Origin: Acanthosoma haemorrhoidale
Lineage: Eukaryota > Arthropoda > Insecta > Hemiptera > Acanthosomatidae
Direction: 5' to 3'
Assembly: GCA_930367205.1 (NCBI GenBank)
Contig: OV884011.1
Coordinates: forward strand, 44,901,754-44,965,753
DNA length: 64,000 nucleotides
This document shows positions 21,439-33,589 of the stretch, one piece after another (the first letter of the stretch is position 1; every line of letters begins with the position of its first letter). The notes under the pieces were generated by a model. That model was not told the origin of the DNA. It did no database searches and was given only the letters and a program-made list of their open reading frames with translations. Made by a program: the position numbers and the translations under genes.

Positions 21439-22333
21439 TGTAGCGACCGCTAACTACATAAGATAAATCACCCTATATTCTCTTGTATATATATTGTAAA
21501 CAAATGTAAATAACATTATCAAAATATAAATCATTGTAAATGTGGTAAACAATGAGCATGCAGCTGTGAGCCAATTAGTTATATGAGCTGGGGCACCAGC
21601 TGCCAGTAGCAGGTACTAAGCGACCCAACCCGCCGAGAGGCCCTTACCCGGGTCACGTATCGGTGACACATCTCTTTGTCAGAGAACAAAGAAAACCACA
21701 TACTCAACTGGCATTGGGTACTACAAAACCAGTGCTGATTGGCTACTGACGAAGCCAGCTGGGTATTTAAGACCGGCGATTTTGTGCCTGTATATCATTC
21801 TCCTGGCAACTAACTGGCTCGTGGCTGCTCTGATGTAAACTCTGAAACTTGGCTTCTTCATTATGAAAACCTCAGCATCTTTCTCTCTCCTCACCTCGCT
21901 ACGTTTTAGTCCGGCGTTGTCAGACCCCACACCTTCCTAGTGGGAATCTATGCCTTTGTCTTGCTAAATCTAGCACCTCCTTGGGAGAGACCTCTCCCTA
22001 GTGGACAACGGTTGTCGTGGCGCTGCAAGCTTACCAAGCAGTGTTCCTCACGGCGATTCAGTCTGCCTCTCTCCGGTCCACACTCGCCTTTGGGATCCAG
22101 ACGGATTTCGCCTACCCTCAGATACCGAGTGTAATTCGTGGTCATTCCAAGACCACACAAACTACCTACACCACCTACCCTATACCTCTTCTCCTGAACA
22201 TAGTGCATTGTCGGGGCACATACCTATCAAAAATGGAGTCAGATAGTAAGACCGTCATGAAACGATTGTCCAGGTTATAAACTTAATCAACCCTCACTTC
22301 GTCACCAGGGCTGGTGACTTAGGCACCCCCCTC
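21439..22333 (+). mobile_element. Solo LTR (subfamily A), 3' end shortened
   Basis: Begins TGTAGCGACCGCTAACTACA, the same terminus as the LTR at 5251. It continues with the shared 3' half (TTTTAGTCCGGCGTTGTCAG, CACTCGCCTTTGGGATCC, CCCTCACTTCGTCACCAGGG). It stops at GGCACCCCCCTC without the terminal ACCCGACA of the other copies. GTCAA flanks both sides (21434-21438 and 22334-22338), which may be a target duplication. The missing end implies a small deletion or a variant terminus. Confidence 0.78.
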
Positions 22334-22575
22334 GTCAATTAAATCACCCTTTTATGATAAGAAAACTGTTGTTTCATCAAGTTTTGAGGTATGCTAAATG
22401 AATACCAAGTTAGAAAGATTTCATCAGGCACATTATTTTTTTTGTAAAAGTTAATTATTAGGTAAAACATTCTCATGTTATTTGTACTTTGGTAGAATTT
22501 TTTTTTGTTGAAAAATTTATTAAAAAAAATAAAACGCTGCATAATTGCGAAGGAATGACCATGCATTAAAAACAA

Positions 22576-22882
22576 CTGTGAGAGCAGTAATTTTTTCAAG
22601 GAATTATACTTATAAATTTGTTGCTTCTCTAGGAAGTCAAATGCTTGTATTTCTTCATATAAGCCACTAGGCTCAAATGAAGTAAAATTGTGAGTAGCAG
22701 ATGTGGATCCAGCAGGAGAGGCAGTGGCAGGGAGGAAGCAGTGGTAATGGTGGAGGAAGTGGATGTGGTGGTGGAATTGGATCTAGTAGAGGAAGTGGCA
22801 GTGACTGTGAGAGCATGAGTCATTTTGTCAAGAAATTATACTAAAAGTATGGTTGCTTTTTTAGGAAGTCAAATGCTTGTAT
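22576..22882 (+). repeat. Direct repeat of about 75 bp flanking a Gly/Ser-coding scrap
   Basis: 22576-22650 and 22804-22882 both run from CTGTGAGAGCA through a shared AATTATACT to TAGGAAGTCAAATGCTTGTA, with scattered differences. The offset is about 231 bp. Confidence 0.65.
22700..22844 (+). pseudogene. Scrap of the Gly/Ser-rich secreted-protein gene
   Basis: From 22728 the plus frame reads QGGSSGNGGGSGCGGGIGSS and on to a TAA at 22842-22844. About 50 bases (22753 onward) match the exon-2 start of the Gly/Ser/Tyr gene near 27890 with few changes. Immediately upstream the Gly/Ser pattern (GSSRRGSG) is in another frame, so a frameshift is present. No signal exon was found nearby. I infer a partial, decayed duplicate located 5 kb upstream of the intact gene. 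Confidence 0.65.
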
Positions 22883-22895
22883 GGACCAGCTGGAT

Positions 22896-23353
22896 ACCTA
22901 GGTCTCCATATAAACTTCTATAGGAATGCGCTATAGAAGAGGAAGCTTTTCTAAAATTGAAACAAAAGTATAATAAATTGAGTGATGCTAAGATTAAAGA
23001 GGGAATTTATCACAAGCACTATACTTTCAAAGGGTGCTTGAAATAAATGAAAAAAAAAAAATAGCTTAGAATGCTTTTAAAATTGTGTGTCAAAACTTGA
23101 GTGCCACAATAGATCATGAGTTTATAAGCAATTGTTGAAGGATTGCTTTCTTCATATAAGGCATTAGGTAGTGATATTCACAAAAACTTTACTTTAAGCA
23201 CAACCATTTGTATTTTTCCCCCAGCAGTTTCAGGTTTACATCACCTACTTCCATCAGGAAATAGCTAAAATGAAAACAAAATTAACTGGAAAATGGACAG
23301 TTCAGCGGGAGAACGCTGAAGAAGAGTATACAAGGATAAAAACTATTCACTGA
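22896..23353 (+). pseudogene. Decayed copy of an uncharacterised arthropod gene family
   Basis: Three plus-strand blocks read like one protein broken by stops and shifts: LGLHINFYRN, then AFLKLKQKYNKLSDAKIKEG to a stop at about 23042, and YFHQEIAKMKTKLTGKW through ENAEEEYTRIKTIH to a stop at 23351. A repeatedly occurring, unnamed arthropod protein family carries a KxSDAKIKEGIF-like motif and later a GERFHQDI...GKW motif in this order. That match is from memory. There is no intact reading frame. It may be a processed or transposon-carried copy. Confidence 0.45.
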
Positions 23354-26183
23354 TGAGGCTTATTTTTTTATCAAATTTAATTAAACATAAAAAAAGTCAC
23401 AACTAGTATATTTCACCCAATAAAATAACTAAACAAATGATTTCATATTTTTTTGTTGTTTTTTTCCCCAACAAATTTTTCTCAAAAACGGTGGCTAATG
23501 GAATTTGTTTAACTTTGGGTTCAAATCTAGCACACTTAAACAAATCAGGCAAAATTTTCCAAGGGAGAGAAAAAATTTATAGCTCATAATGTGCCCCGCG
23601 TTTAATTTAAATGCCACATAGAATATTTGAAAATAACCACATGTTACCTATTCCTTTAGGGCAGTTGCGAAATTAACTTGTGTTTCTGTGGTTTGCTGAT
23701 AGCATTCATTGTCCTTGAATATTTTAGGTGGTCAGCACTTGTGCAAATACACCTGCCAATATTTGTTTATTAATTTTTATTCAACACAGATGTCAGTTAA
23801 TGTACATTTTGAATGACATTCATATCAACAAAATTTTTAAAAAAATTATAAATAAATACATAATTATTCTGGAAAGTAAACCAAATGGCAAATATAATAC
23901 ATAAATAGAGGGGTTTCTACAATAAAAGACAAATGTTTTTTATTCTCTGAATATACCTCTCAAAAAAATAATCTATTATGCAATATTTAATTACATGTTA
24001 TACATATCCCGTTAGCATGTAACTTCAAATGTCTTCAATTTGTGCAATCCCCCTCCCTTCTTGAGTCCTGACATTTATTGATATCAACAACAGAAATCAG
24101 GTATTATTTTTGTACAAGCTATTTACAATTTTTATGACTTGTAAAGATGATTTTCAGTAGCAAGGATGGTTTAAAAAATAAAATAAAGTTTTTATATTTA
24201 GTTTTAGAGTAGGTTCTTAACAACAATTATTCAAGTACCTCTTGTGAGTCCCACACTTATGCCTCTCAATATAGTTTCTTCACTTTTAACACCTTTATTC
24301 ATTGTTTACATATGTATTTTTTAAAAGTATAATTTATTAAGTACAATTGAGGTAGACAAACATTTTTTAAATAATGAAAAAAAGTGCCGAGTTTACCGGT
24401 CATTGGGTCAGCTAGTAAAGGACTGCAAACAAGTTGGATTCAAGCAATAAAAAAACTTCAAACAATAAAACTTGTTATATTGAATCAATGAATTTTCCCA
24501 ACAACAAGTAATCACTGTAGTGTTTCAACATCACAACATGAAAGGTAACACATTTAAAATAAGGTTAACACACATTCAAAGTGAATAATTTTAACAATTG
24601 TAAAAAAATATGTGGTGCATACACATTTAACAATTTTATCTTATTCAGTACATTGATGATTACTGCTGATTTCTATAAGCTTGGAGACGACAGTAAAGGG
24701 GGCTATTTCAGCTTAGATTAAAATTGCCTACTAGCTGCTGTTGTAGATAGTTGACGAAATAAACAGATTTATCAAAAAAATACTAAGATTACCCTGCAGT
24801 TACAGTTGTTCAAAAAATTGATTTTGCTGAATAAAACCCAATAGAAATTTAATTAAAATATTCTTCTCTTCTTCTTTATGATCCTCCTTAGGGCTTTTTA
24901 GTTTGAATCGTTGATCTAGGCGAGCTTTTTTGCTATATGTTGCCGGCGCCATCATGGCACTTCAATGCTTATCTTTTTGCTCACCGATTCTAGTCATGTG
25001 GACCATCTAAGGGTAATGACACATGTGTTGGTTTTGATTGAAGTGTTATTGAGACGGTATCATGACAAACGTATCGGTATTCGGTAGAGGTGCTTTGAAC
25101 CCCTAACCGAATCGGTTTTCCTGCCAGGTGGTTCAGATCCTTCGGTCCGTTATCATTCGTTCACTAAAGTTTAATGACCCCTCGACTTGATTTTTCCTCT
25201 CAGATAGCCTTGGTCAAAATTGAATGTGTGTCATTGCCCTAAGGCACACTCATCTACTTTCCTATTGGTGTGCCTATCATGAACTTTCTGGACAATCTGT
25301 TCTCCAAAGATCCTTCAGCTATTTCTTCTCTAAGTTATTCCTCAGGGCTGTGATTTCCAGTTTATCTCATTTATGTCTGATGTGGAAATGTCTCTTATAC
25401 TTTTTCCTTCTACTATCCGGACGTAGTACACTTCAAAGGCAATTATTCTGCTCAAGGGATTATTCAGAGTTATCCAACTAATTCAATAAAAGGTATAATG
25501 GGTTAAGTTGAATCGAGGCATACTCTAAAATTCATAAAATAATACCTTTTAAAATTAGTGTCAATATTACCTTGAGTGAGTTAAGAACACAATAGTAGGA
25601 ACATGATGTTTTACCATGTTGCATGGTAAAAATTCATGACTCCATAAAACCTTGGGGAAAATGGCTATTACTCAGAGTTTTTGAAGTGCAGTAGGGTTTT
25701 TGTTGTTGATAGATAATTATTCCTGTTTACAGCCAGCCTTAGACCAACAGTCCCCAGTCTAGAATTAAGGAAAAATTCTAAAATTGAGAAAATGCAATCA
25801 TTTGAAGATCTTTCTGGCGACCACCCAACCTCAAAGAGTAAACAAGATACCTGATGTTCAAATAGGTTAAGGGAACTTTGATCTATGTAGTTAGACATCT
25901 CCTTAGAGTTATTATTGGAAGGAGTAGATCCTTTTAAATTTAACCATTGGGCCTCTTTGGATTGTGATAGAACAGATAACAGGTCAATCTGTATCTAGTT
26001 AACCTCATTCAACATGGCTTATGTCAACACTTTTTAAAAGTGAATACAGATATCTATTTGTAGACCTACCCAAATAAATGCACATAGCTAATAATGCATG
26101 AAGCATAAGGAACCTACACTAGGATATGCATGATGTATAAGTGTACACAGGTGTCAGTCAAACTGTCCAATGCAATAGTTTTG
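23354..26183. other. Long intergenic AT-rich region
   Basis: No supported gene. About 24940-25450 is less AT-rich and has short frames but no recognised homology; it may be an old repeat. Confidence 0.35.
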
Positions 26184-26191
26184 TATAAATA
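26184..26191 (+). promoter_or_regulatory. TATA box of the Gly/Ser/Tyr gene
   Basis: TATAAATA lies 44 bp before the ATG at 26228, predicting a very short leader. Confidence 0.65.
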
Positions 26192-26227
26192 CTATAGAGA
26201 ATAGGTCAAGAAGTACCTCAACCAGAG

Positions 26228-28670
26228 ATGCAGAGGAACACACTTGTACTCTTGCTGTGCGCAGCTTGCTTCCAAGCTACCCTAGCCACTTACGGTGAGT
26301 ATGAATGCCATGTCTATATCATACCAAAATTCAAAATTTACTGGAATTTAATAATTTATTATAAATAATATTTAGGGATAAAGATTTTAAATAAATATTA
26401 AGTTATATTTGTAAAAACTATTAAGCACAATAAAACTGAATAGATCAGGTGACTTATTTCTCAGTTTTTTGGGGGGTTTTCTCTGTTTTTTTAAAAAATC
26501 ATTTCTTAATCAAAACTTAATCTATTCGGAACAGTTTAAATTTCAATAATCTACCATATTCTTTGTTGCAGTTTGTTTATTTGAAGTTTAATATAATAGC
26601 TCACTAAGCACTAGCCTGAATACTTACCATGATTCATGGTAGTATAGTATAGATTCATGAAGGAGGCAGAAGAATAGCCAAACTTTCTCTTTCCTGACCT
26701 ATTAATTCTGAATTTACTCTTGTAATTAGAGCATAAATGATTTCAATTTATTATTTATAATTAAATCTATATAGGGAAAATTATAATATGATATATCACC
26801 ATAATACATTGTAGGGTACAAATATTCTATTTAAAAGCAAATTTTGGATTTAATTCAGTACTTGTAAAATAAACCATTTTCTTTTCGTTCAGTTTATTTC
26901 CTTTTTTTTTTTTTTTATTATTGGTCCTGTATGGCAATAGATTAAATTTTAGTAAAAATTAGAAATATTTTTGACTTTTTATAAAATTGAATCTAAAGTA
27001 TAAAACAAAAAATACTCTTGCATTATTATGATCTATTTACACACTTTTATTTACGGACAAAAATTAGGATAAATGTGAGTATAATAAAATTGCTGAATTG
27101 TTATAGGTCCTTATAACAATTATAAATTATTAAAAAATTATGGAGTCTTGGTATTAAAATTTTACTAATCATCCCACCTTGTAAACCCTTGTTATTAAAT
27201 AATACAAATAACTGTAATCAGGTAGTAAACATTTGTGAATCATATGTTCAATTAAAATTCAAAGCCATCATTATTTAATCCTTGTAATTATATGGAAATG
27301 AGGAAGAAGTGTTTTTATCTTTGGTAGGAGATGAAAATATACAACATAATTAGTAGAAACTATGGTAGATAAGTAGGTTATTGGATCATTGGAAATGCAT
27401 GATGTTTTTGAATTCTATGAAGTGAGTCTTAGATGGGGAGTGCTAAATAATGGGTTAATAATAATACTGTAAAATCGCATTCATTTTTTCCCAGTTACCA
27501 GCAATTAACATCAACTCACTGTTTGCTATTTCCCATAGAAAACACAAACAAAGATACATTATACCATTGCAAATCTTTTTGTTTCAAAGACAACAAAATT
27601 ACTTGCATGGTTTAGTCCAATAAAATTAATAGTAAGTTAAACACAAATTTCTTCCACCTCTTTTCCATACGATGATATTTTTTTTAATAATTAAGTGTTC
27701 TTGGCAAATTTTATTTTTTAAATAAGGTTCTATGGTCATATTTATTTTCAGAAGCTCTGCTCTAATGAATACTTCTATTATAGGGTATGAAAAGGTAGCC
27801 AAAAACCAAGGTAGCGGATGCGCTTCCAGCAGTGGAAGCAGTGGCAGCCAAAACTGTGGTTCTGGAAGCAATGGCAAAGCTGTGAGTGGAGGAAGTGGAT
27901 ATGGTGGTGGAAGTGGATCCGGTAAAGGAAGTGGCAGTGGATCTGGTAGCGGCAGTGGTTATGGTGGTGGCAGCGGTTATGGTGGTGGCAGTGGTTATGG
28001 TGGCGGTACTGGTAGTGGAAAAAGCAGTGGATCAGTAAGCAATTGTAACACTGGAAACGGAGGAGGCAGTGGTTATGGTGGCGGAAGTGGATCTGGTGGC
28101 GGAAGTGGATCTGGTAGCGGAAGTGGATCTGGTGGTGGAAGTGGATACGGTAGCGGAAGTGGATACGGTAGCGGAAGTGGATCTGGTGGTGGCAGTGGTT
28201 ATGGTGGCGGTACTGGTAGTGGAAAAAGCAGTGGATCAGTAAGCAATTGTAACACTGGAAACGGAGGAGGCAGTGGTTATGGTGGCGGAAGTGGATCTGG
28301 TGGCGGAAGTGGATCTGGTAGCGGAAGTGGATCTGGTGGTGGAAGTGGATACGGGGGCGGAAGTGGATACGGTAGCGGAAGTGGATCTGGTGGTGGAAGT
28401 GGATACGGCGGTGGAAGTGGATATGGTGGTGGTAGTGGATCCGGTGCTGGAAGTGGATATGCTGGTGCCAGCAGTAGTGGGAAAAGCAGTGGATCTTCAA
28501 GTAGTCAAGATTGTAACACCGGAAGTGGAGGAAGCGGTGCAGGCAAAGGATATGGTGGTGGAAGTGGATATGGTGGAGGCAGCGGCTATGGTGGAGGCAG
28601 TGGTAGTGGTTTTGGCAGTGGCAGTAGTAGCGGATCTGGCAAGGGAAGTTACGGATCAAAAGGCTGCTAG
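26228..28670 (+). CDS. Secreted Gly/Ser/Tyr-rich protein with sparse cysteines (two exons, 317 aa)
   Basis: Exon 1 is 26228-26294 and encodes MQRNTLVLLLCAACFQATLA, a clear signal peptide. A 1,489-bp GT-AG phase-1 intron follows, then exon 2 at 27784-28670, joined as TY-G-YEKVAKN. The alternative acceptor at 27752 would hit a stop after four codons, so 27783 was chosen. The mature protein is almost entirely GSG, GGGSGYG and GSGSG units. A 68-residue segment is tandemly duplicated (about 96-163 and 164-231). Cys residues are rare and spaced: about 34, 46, 110, 178, 266 and the last residue. Three of them are in the motif CNTG[NS]GG. AATAAA is at 28700-28705. It resembles Gly-rich silk, cuticle or cement proteins only in composition. 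The spaced Cys could cross-link chains; this is an inference. Confidence 0.87.
26295..27783 (+). other. Intron of the Gly/Ser/Tyr gene
   Basis: Donor G|GTGAGT, acceptor TATTATAG|GG. Extremely AT-rich with poly-T near 26895. It is much longer than the other four introns (73-172 bp). No recognised insertion explains the length. Confidence 0.75.
28001..28408 (+). repeat. 204-bp coding tandem duplication
   Basis: Copies at 28001-28204 and 28205-28408 are nearly identical and in frame (68 codons each). They begin TGGCGGTACTGGTAGTGGAA and include the AATTGTAACACTGGAAACGG (NCNTGN) block. Confidence 0.9.
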
Positions 28671-28705
28671 ATCTTTGTCACATCAATTGCAAAAGAAATA
28701 ATAAA

Positions 28706-31700
28706 AACATTTAAAATTTATATTGGCTTTCAGATAAGAAATGAAAATTTATCAATACATTCAATAATACATCTCCATACATTAAAAAGGAAAATTTGCA
28801 ACAATATTAATAAAGTGCTAGTAAAAGAATGATGGTTGTAATTATTGCATTTTTGTAATTCAAATATTTATTGGATCCCTAAATACTATTACTATTTCAA
28901 ACAGTAATAGTAGAAGCCCTATACTGCCCAATTCCCTAGAACCCTAGACCTTAATAAGAATATATTGATTATTCTTACTAAAATATTCTAAATAAATAAC
29001 TCTTAAAATTAACAATCCCAAAACAAAATATATTAATCATCAAGTACTCACTTGATTTATGAAAATTAGCTTATGGGAAATATACCTTTTTCAACTCTGG
29101 AATAAAAAAAATCCATCCTTCATAAACCTAAAATATAGTTCTATAATAACTGAAAAATGTATACAATTATTAGACTTCACCCATTAAATCAACATAAAAA
29201 TAATATTACAACTGATTGAAATATTTTCACCACATACCACTAGATTACAAGTTTTAAATTTAAATTGATACATTTAATACATATCTTTAATTATTAATCA
29301 AGTGATGTTGAGTGCTTATAGGAGGGCTTGCCTATATCATTCAAAGTCAGTCTCTACAATCAGCATTCCTCCACAAGATAACCAATGCTCTCTTCTAAAG
29401 TACAACCAAAACTCCTCTGTGACCTAAACATCCTTTTTATCCAAAATCTAGTCACCTTCTGTTACCAGAATTTATATTCCGTCAGGGGGCCTGATAACCT
29501 GATCCCTATACGAATACGATGCTCTGATCTCATCCTTGGTAATCAAGAGTGTTGGATGAGATTGCTTCTTAACCTATAATCATTGTGTTTACAAGTAAGC
29601 TCATATAGCTACAAGTGAATTGGTTTGGTTAATGAGCTATATTATATATTGTAATTATTATGCCCCCTCCATAAAAAATTAACAAGAAAATAACATCATA
29701 ATACTGCTGATAATACTGTACTATCATAAATGAAATTAAAAATATTGTACATAGTTTAATAAATAAATCAACTGATCTTTAAAAAAATTCAAGAATAAAT
29801 TTGAAGGAGCTAAGATGAGATTTAGTGGTTTGAAGGAATAACTGTGTAGGAGACAATCTATGAAGTAAAAACACCAAAATAAATAAAATCTAATTGATTA
29901 CTCTAATTTCTTTATTTGATGATAAAACTTTGATAAAAAAAAAACCAAAACTTCCCGAAAGAAAAATATGTAAATTAGATCCATGCTAATACAAACTCAC
30001 CCTAACTCGGAATTTATTCATTTTAGAAATTTTACAGGTAAATGTGATGTATTGATCAATAATTAGTGACTATTATTATTACAAATTTCAGACTTCCTCA
30101 GAATTCTCTGGGAATGTTCACCTACCTGGACTATATTAGTCAAGGGTTAAGATCAGATAACTGAATTGCTAAATTTTCAAGCGATGCTGGCAGTTCCCAA
30201 GAGTACTGCTTCCTGAACCCTGTGAAGTATTATCTTCGTCAGTTCCAGCATCCAGATGGATTCCAGATTGTCCTTTGGGATCAATCCATTTCAGGAAATG
30301 ATGATGGAAAAATCCAACAACTCTCCAATCTATAGATTTGCCTTAATTCTCCTGTGAAATCCTGGAATTTTTGTTTTTTTTCAGCTACGACATTTAGCAA
30401 TTTATTTGTCATCCTTAGACAAATTATTATTAACCAATAACTTTGCACTTTTACACTAATATAATATAACATTTACCCAGAGACAATTGTTATACAAATA
30501 GGTAGATTCCTAAAGACTGTCAGTAAATGAAGAGACTGGGCAGTACTGTGGAAGAATCATAAAATAACATTTTTTCCTGATCTCGAGAAAACCAAAATGA
30601 AAGTTCTAAACCTCAATCTTCGTGCACGTGACAGGTGATTTTCTAAAGAGTGTTAAGCCATGGGATTTTGTATTTGTTACCTGCCCCAAATTTTAATCCA
30701 AACCAAAATAATTCGGCAATTCATGGTTCTTACTTGGAAAGTTTAAGAACTGCCTATTCCGTTGGAAAATACTTGTGATTTATTTATTATACTTATGTGA
30801 TTAATTTATATTAGTTGGGTTGAAAGGTTATGTAGCAAATACTAATAATTAGTAACAAACAGGTATCGAAACAGTTTCACTGCAGTATAAAATATAACAT
30901 ATGAATATCAGTAACAATCATAAATATTTTATTGTACTGTTTATTAGAATAAATAACATGCATGATTGAAAATATTGCTGAAACAACATTAGATATCTCA
31001 CCTCAGTTGCGAAAGGATTTCTAATTTTCATAAGTAGAGGCAAACTAAGGAAATAATATTTTATATTTAAGAAGAGTAGGTTGTACAAAATACAAATATT
31101 ACCTAGTTGGGAAGGAGTATACTACTTACTGTTTTAAAATTTGAGACACTAGTAGTTTCAGAATTATAGTGATGTTTATTCAAAAGAACACAATCCTTTT
31201 TTGAGACATCAATAATTTTTACACAGCTTTAAGCTATAAGCATAATATAGTATGGCCGTTGGCTCAAGACTTTTCACTTTGGAGGATGTGTAGGATTTAT
31301 TCATATTTCATTGCATCAAACCTACTATTTTATTAATATGTAATTTATTATGATTTCGTTCATGAAAGACGGAAGACAAGTTTGTCATTAGGCCAATCAG
31401 ATGCGATTTCAAAGGGTTGAAAATCTTTTTTCTCTCCATATTAGTCGTTGGTTAAGATGTTGAAGGAAATAATAAATATTATAATCAAGCAATAGACTTA
31501 ATTGGGTCTTAGAGATCAGTAGTTTAATAGCAAGATTGGCGACATATTATACTTCAATAAATATTATGTTTAAACACAGCTAATCTACAACTCAGTAAAA
31601 CAGATATTTAATTAATCATAAACTGTCTTCTCATAACTCTCTTCTTTACAAATATATAAGCAAACATTCAAAATAGTATGTTTTTATTTGAATTATTTGT

Positions 31701-33521
31701 AGAATATAAGGTTGACAGTATTTGCACAAGTGAAGTTTGCATATAAATATTTTCTGATAATGCCATGAATTCAAATGTAGTGATAATGTATTTATTTCCA
31801 GCAAACAAATGAGTGTGATGTAATTGATTGAGTTTGTTGACAATAACATCTTTGTCCAGCTAGCTTTAGCATTTCTTCACTTTATATGAAGAGGAAAGCT
31901 ATGCGATTTCGTTTACAAAGGCTCAAAACGTAAATAATGAAGTCATTTTTGTTTAATTTCTCAATCAATATTGTATTTTAATTTATTATACCATAGTGAT
32001 ATTTTATTTTGGATAGTAATTAACTTTTATGTATAATAATAAAGACAGACAAGCAATTAACCATGGTCTTGGCCTTAATACAGCTTGAAAATAGGACGCA
32101 GGTGGCTCAGGCTTCAAGGACAAGCCATATAACTCTCGATGTCGGAGAGACAGAATAAGAGTTAATGCAGGGAAAAGCCAGGGGTCGGGTCCAGGATGAC
32201 TCGTTAAATAGGAAGGCAATAGGACACTTGCCCTCAATACCCTGACTGACTTCTATGGAGGACATGCTGGTTGGAGCTAGAGGAGAAGACATCTTTTGGG
32301 CTGAGGTGTAGAACATTGTATTGAATTGGTTCTCCCTGTTTCACAAGCATTTTCTCTAAAGGGGGTGGGTCTAGTAGGGGTTATCTCAGTCTCGTGAGGG
32401 TAGATGAGTAGCTACTTGAATAATGAAGCCAAACCTGGTTTAGAAAGCCAAAATAAAGTTTGAGAGGTAATAGTATAGCGCCAACCTAGGCCTTATTTTT
32501 TCATCTTTTCATGAGGTGCAGGCTAAAGTAATAAATTAGTTAAAATGCGACAATGATAATAAATAAAAATATGCCTCACAATGCTGTAAAAACTGTAAAC
32601 ACAATATTAACTATTTTAATGATTTTTTCATGATTATAATTTGCTACATCATAAAAAAAATCAAATTATTTAAGTTTATTTTTATGGTGGAGTTTTTCAT
32701 CGCGTGTAACCTTCAAGAAAAAGTTCATATCTCTAGATCAAACAAGGTACTTAAAATCTACTGGAATAAACCTTCAGAAAGGCAAATAGAAAGGATAAAA
32801 AGTTCAAAATGAGGCCTCTAGAAAAAATAATAGACTTTCAGATAAATACTTGTTTACAAAAAGATCATTGCTATAGCAAGGGGGAGATTAGGGGGTATAT
32901 ATCCACCCTCTTTAAACATGTTTAATTATAGTAATTATTGGTTAAATAGAAGCAATAGTCATAGGGTTCAAATTTTTATTTTTAAATGACTTCCATCAGT
33001 TTTAAAAAAAATATTGATATTACTGTTGTTTTCAGAGGATTAACAAGACTTAATAGTTTTAGATTAACTAGAATTTCTAAGAGTATAGCTAGTTCCATGG
33101 ATGTCAGTGGGTACAGGGCGTTATGATTTTTTTAAAATACTTCTGAATTGAAATTAGGTTTTGGGCTCAAATCCAAGCTCATTTTTTCCCATTAACCAAT
33201 AATTATAAAAATTCACACCAATCAGATCACATGCCACAACTAATGTTTACTATTATTTCTTTTTTTTTACATTTTTTCCCCAAAGAAAAATAATACTAAT
33301 TCTATATTGAAAATTCTTTGCTACAGTGTCTGTAAAGATCCAAAAAGAATTTTATGTATATATGGCATGATGATTTTTTTTCAGAAACTCATTTGCATCT
33401 TAAATAGAGGTTCATATTATAATTTGAATTTGTAATGCAGTTCAATGTGCTCTTTAAAGAAAAAAAAAATTGTTGTCCATTAGTACGTAAGTAGGGTTAA
33501 TATTTGTACAAGTGTCAATTG
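28706..33521. other. Long intergenic AT-rich region
   Basis: No gene supported. About 30090-30330 and 32050-32400 have more even base composition and broken frames on both strands. They may be decayed coding or repeat sequence, but no family was recognised. Confidence 0.35.
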
Positions 33522-33529
33522 TATATATA
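33522..33529 (+). promoter_or_regulatory. TATA box of the short Gly/Arg gene
   Basis: TATATATA lies 68 bp before the ATG at 33590, predicting a leader of about 35-40 nt. Confidence 0.6.
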
Positions 33530-33589
33530 GCTGGGGGAATATCTGAACGACAAGAGTGCCCATTCTTGTTTTCAGAAAATTACACCACA

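Noticed and set aside
27778..28701. His/Phe-rich minus frame and Val/Asp/Glu-rich plus frame
   Set aside because: Shadows of the Gly/Ser/Tyr repeat exon; neither has a signal exon or start context.
32004..32316. Two overlapping minus-strand frames with even composition
   Set aside because: Neither shows a motif or start context; probably an old repeat.
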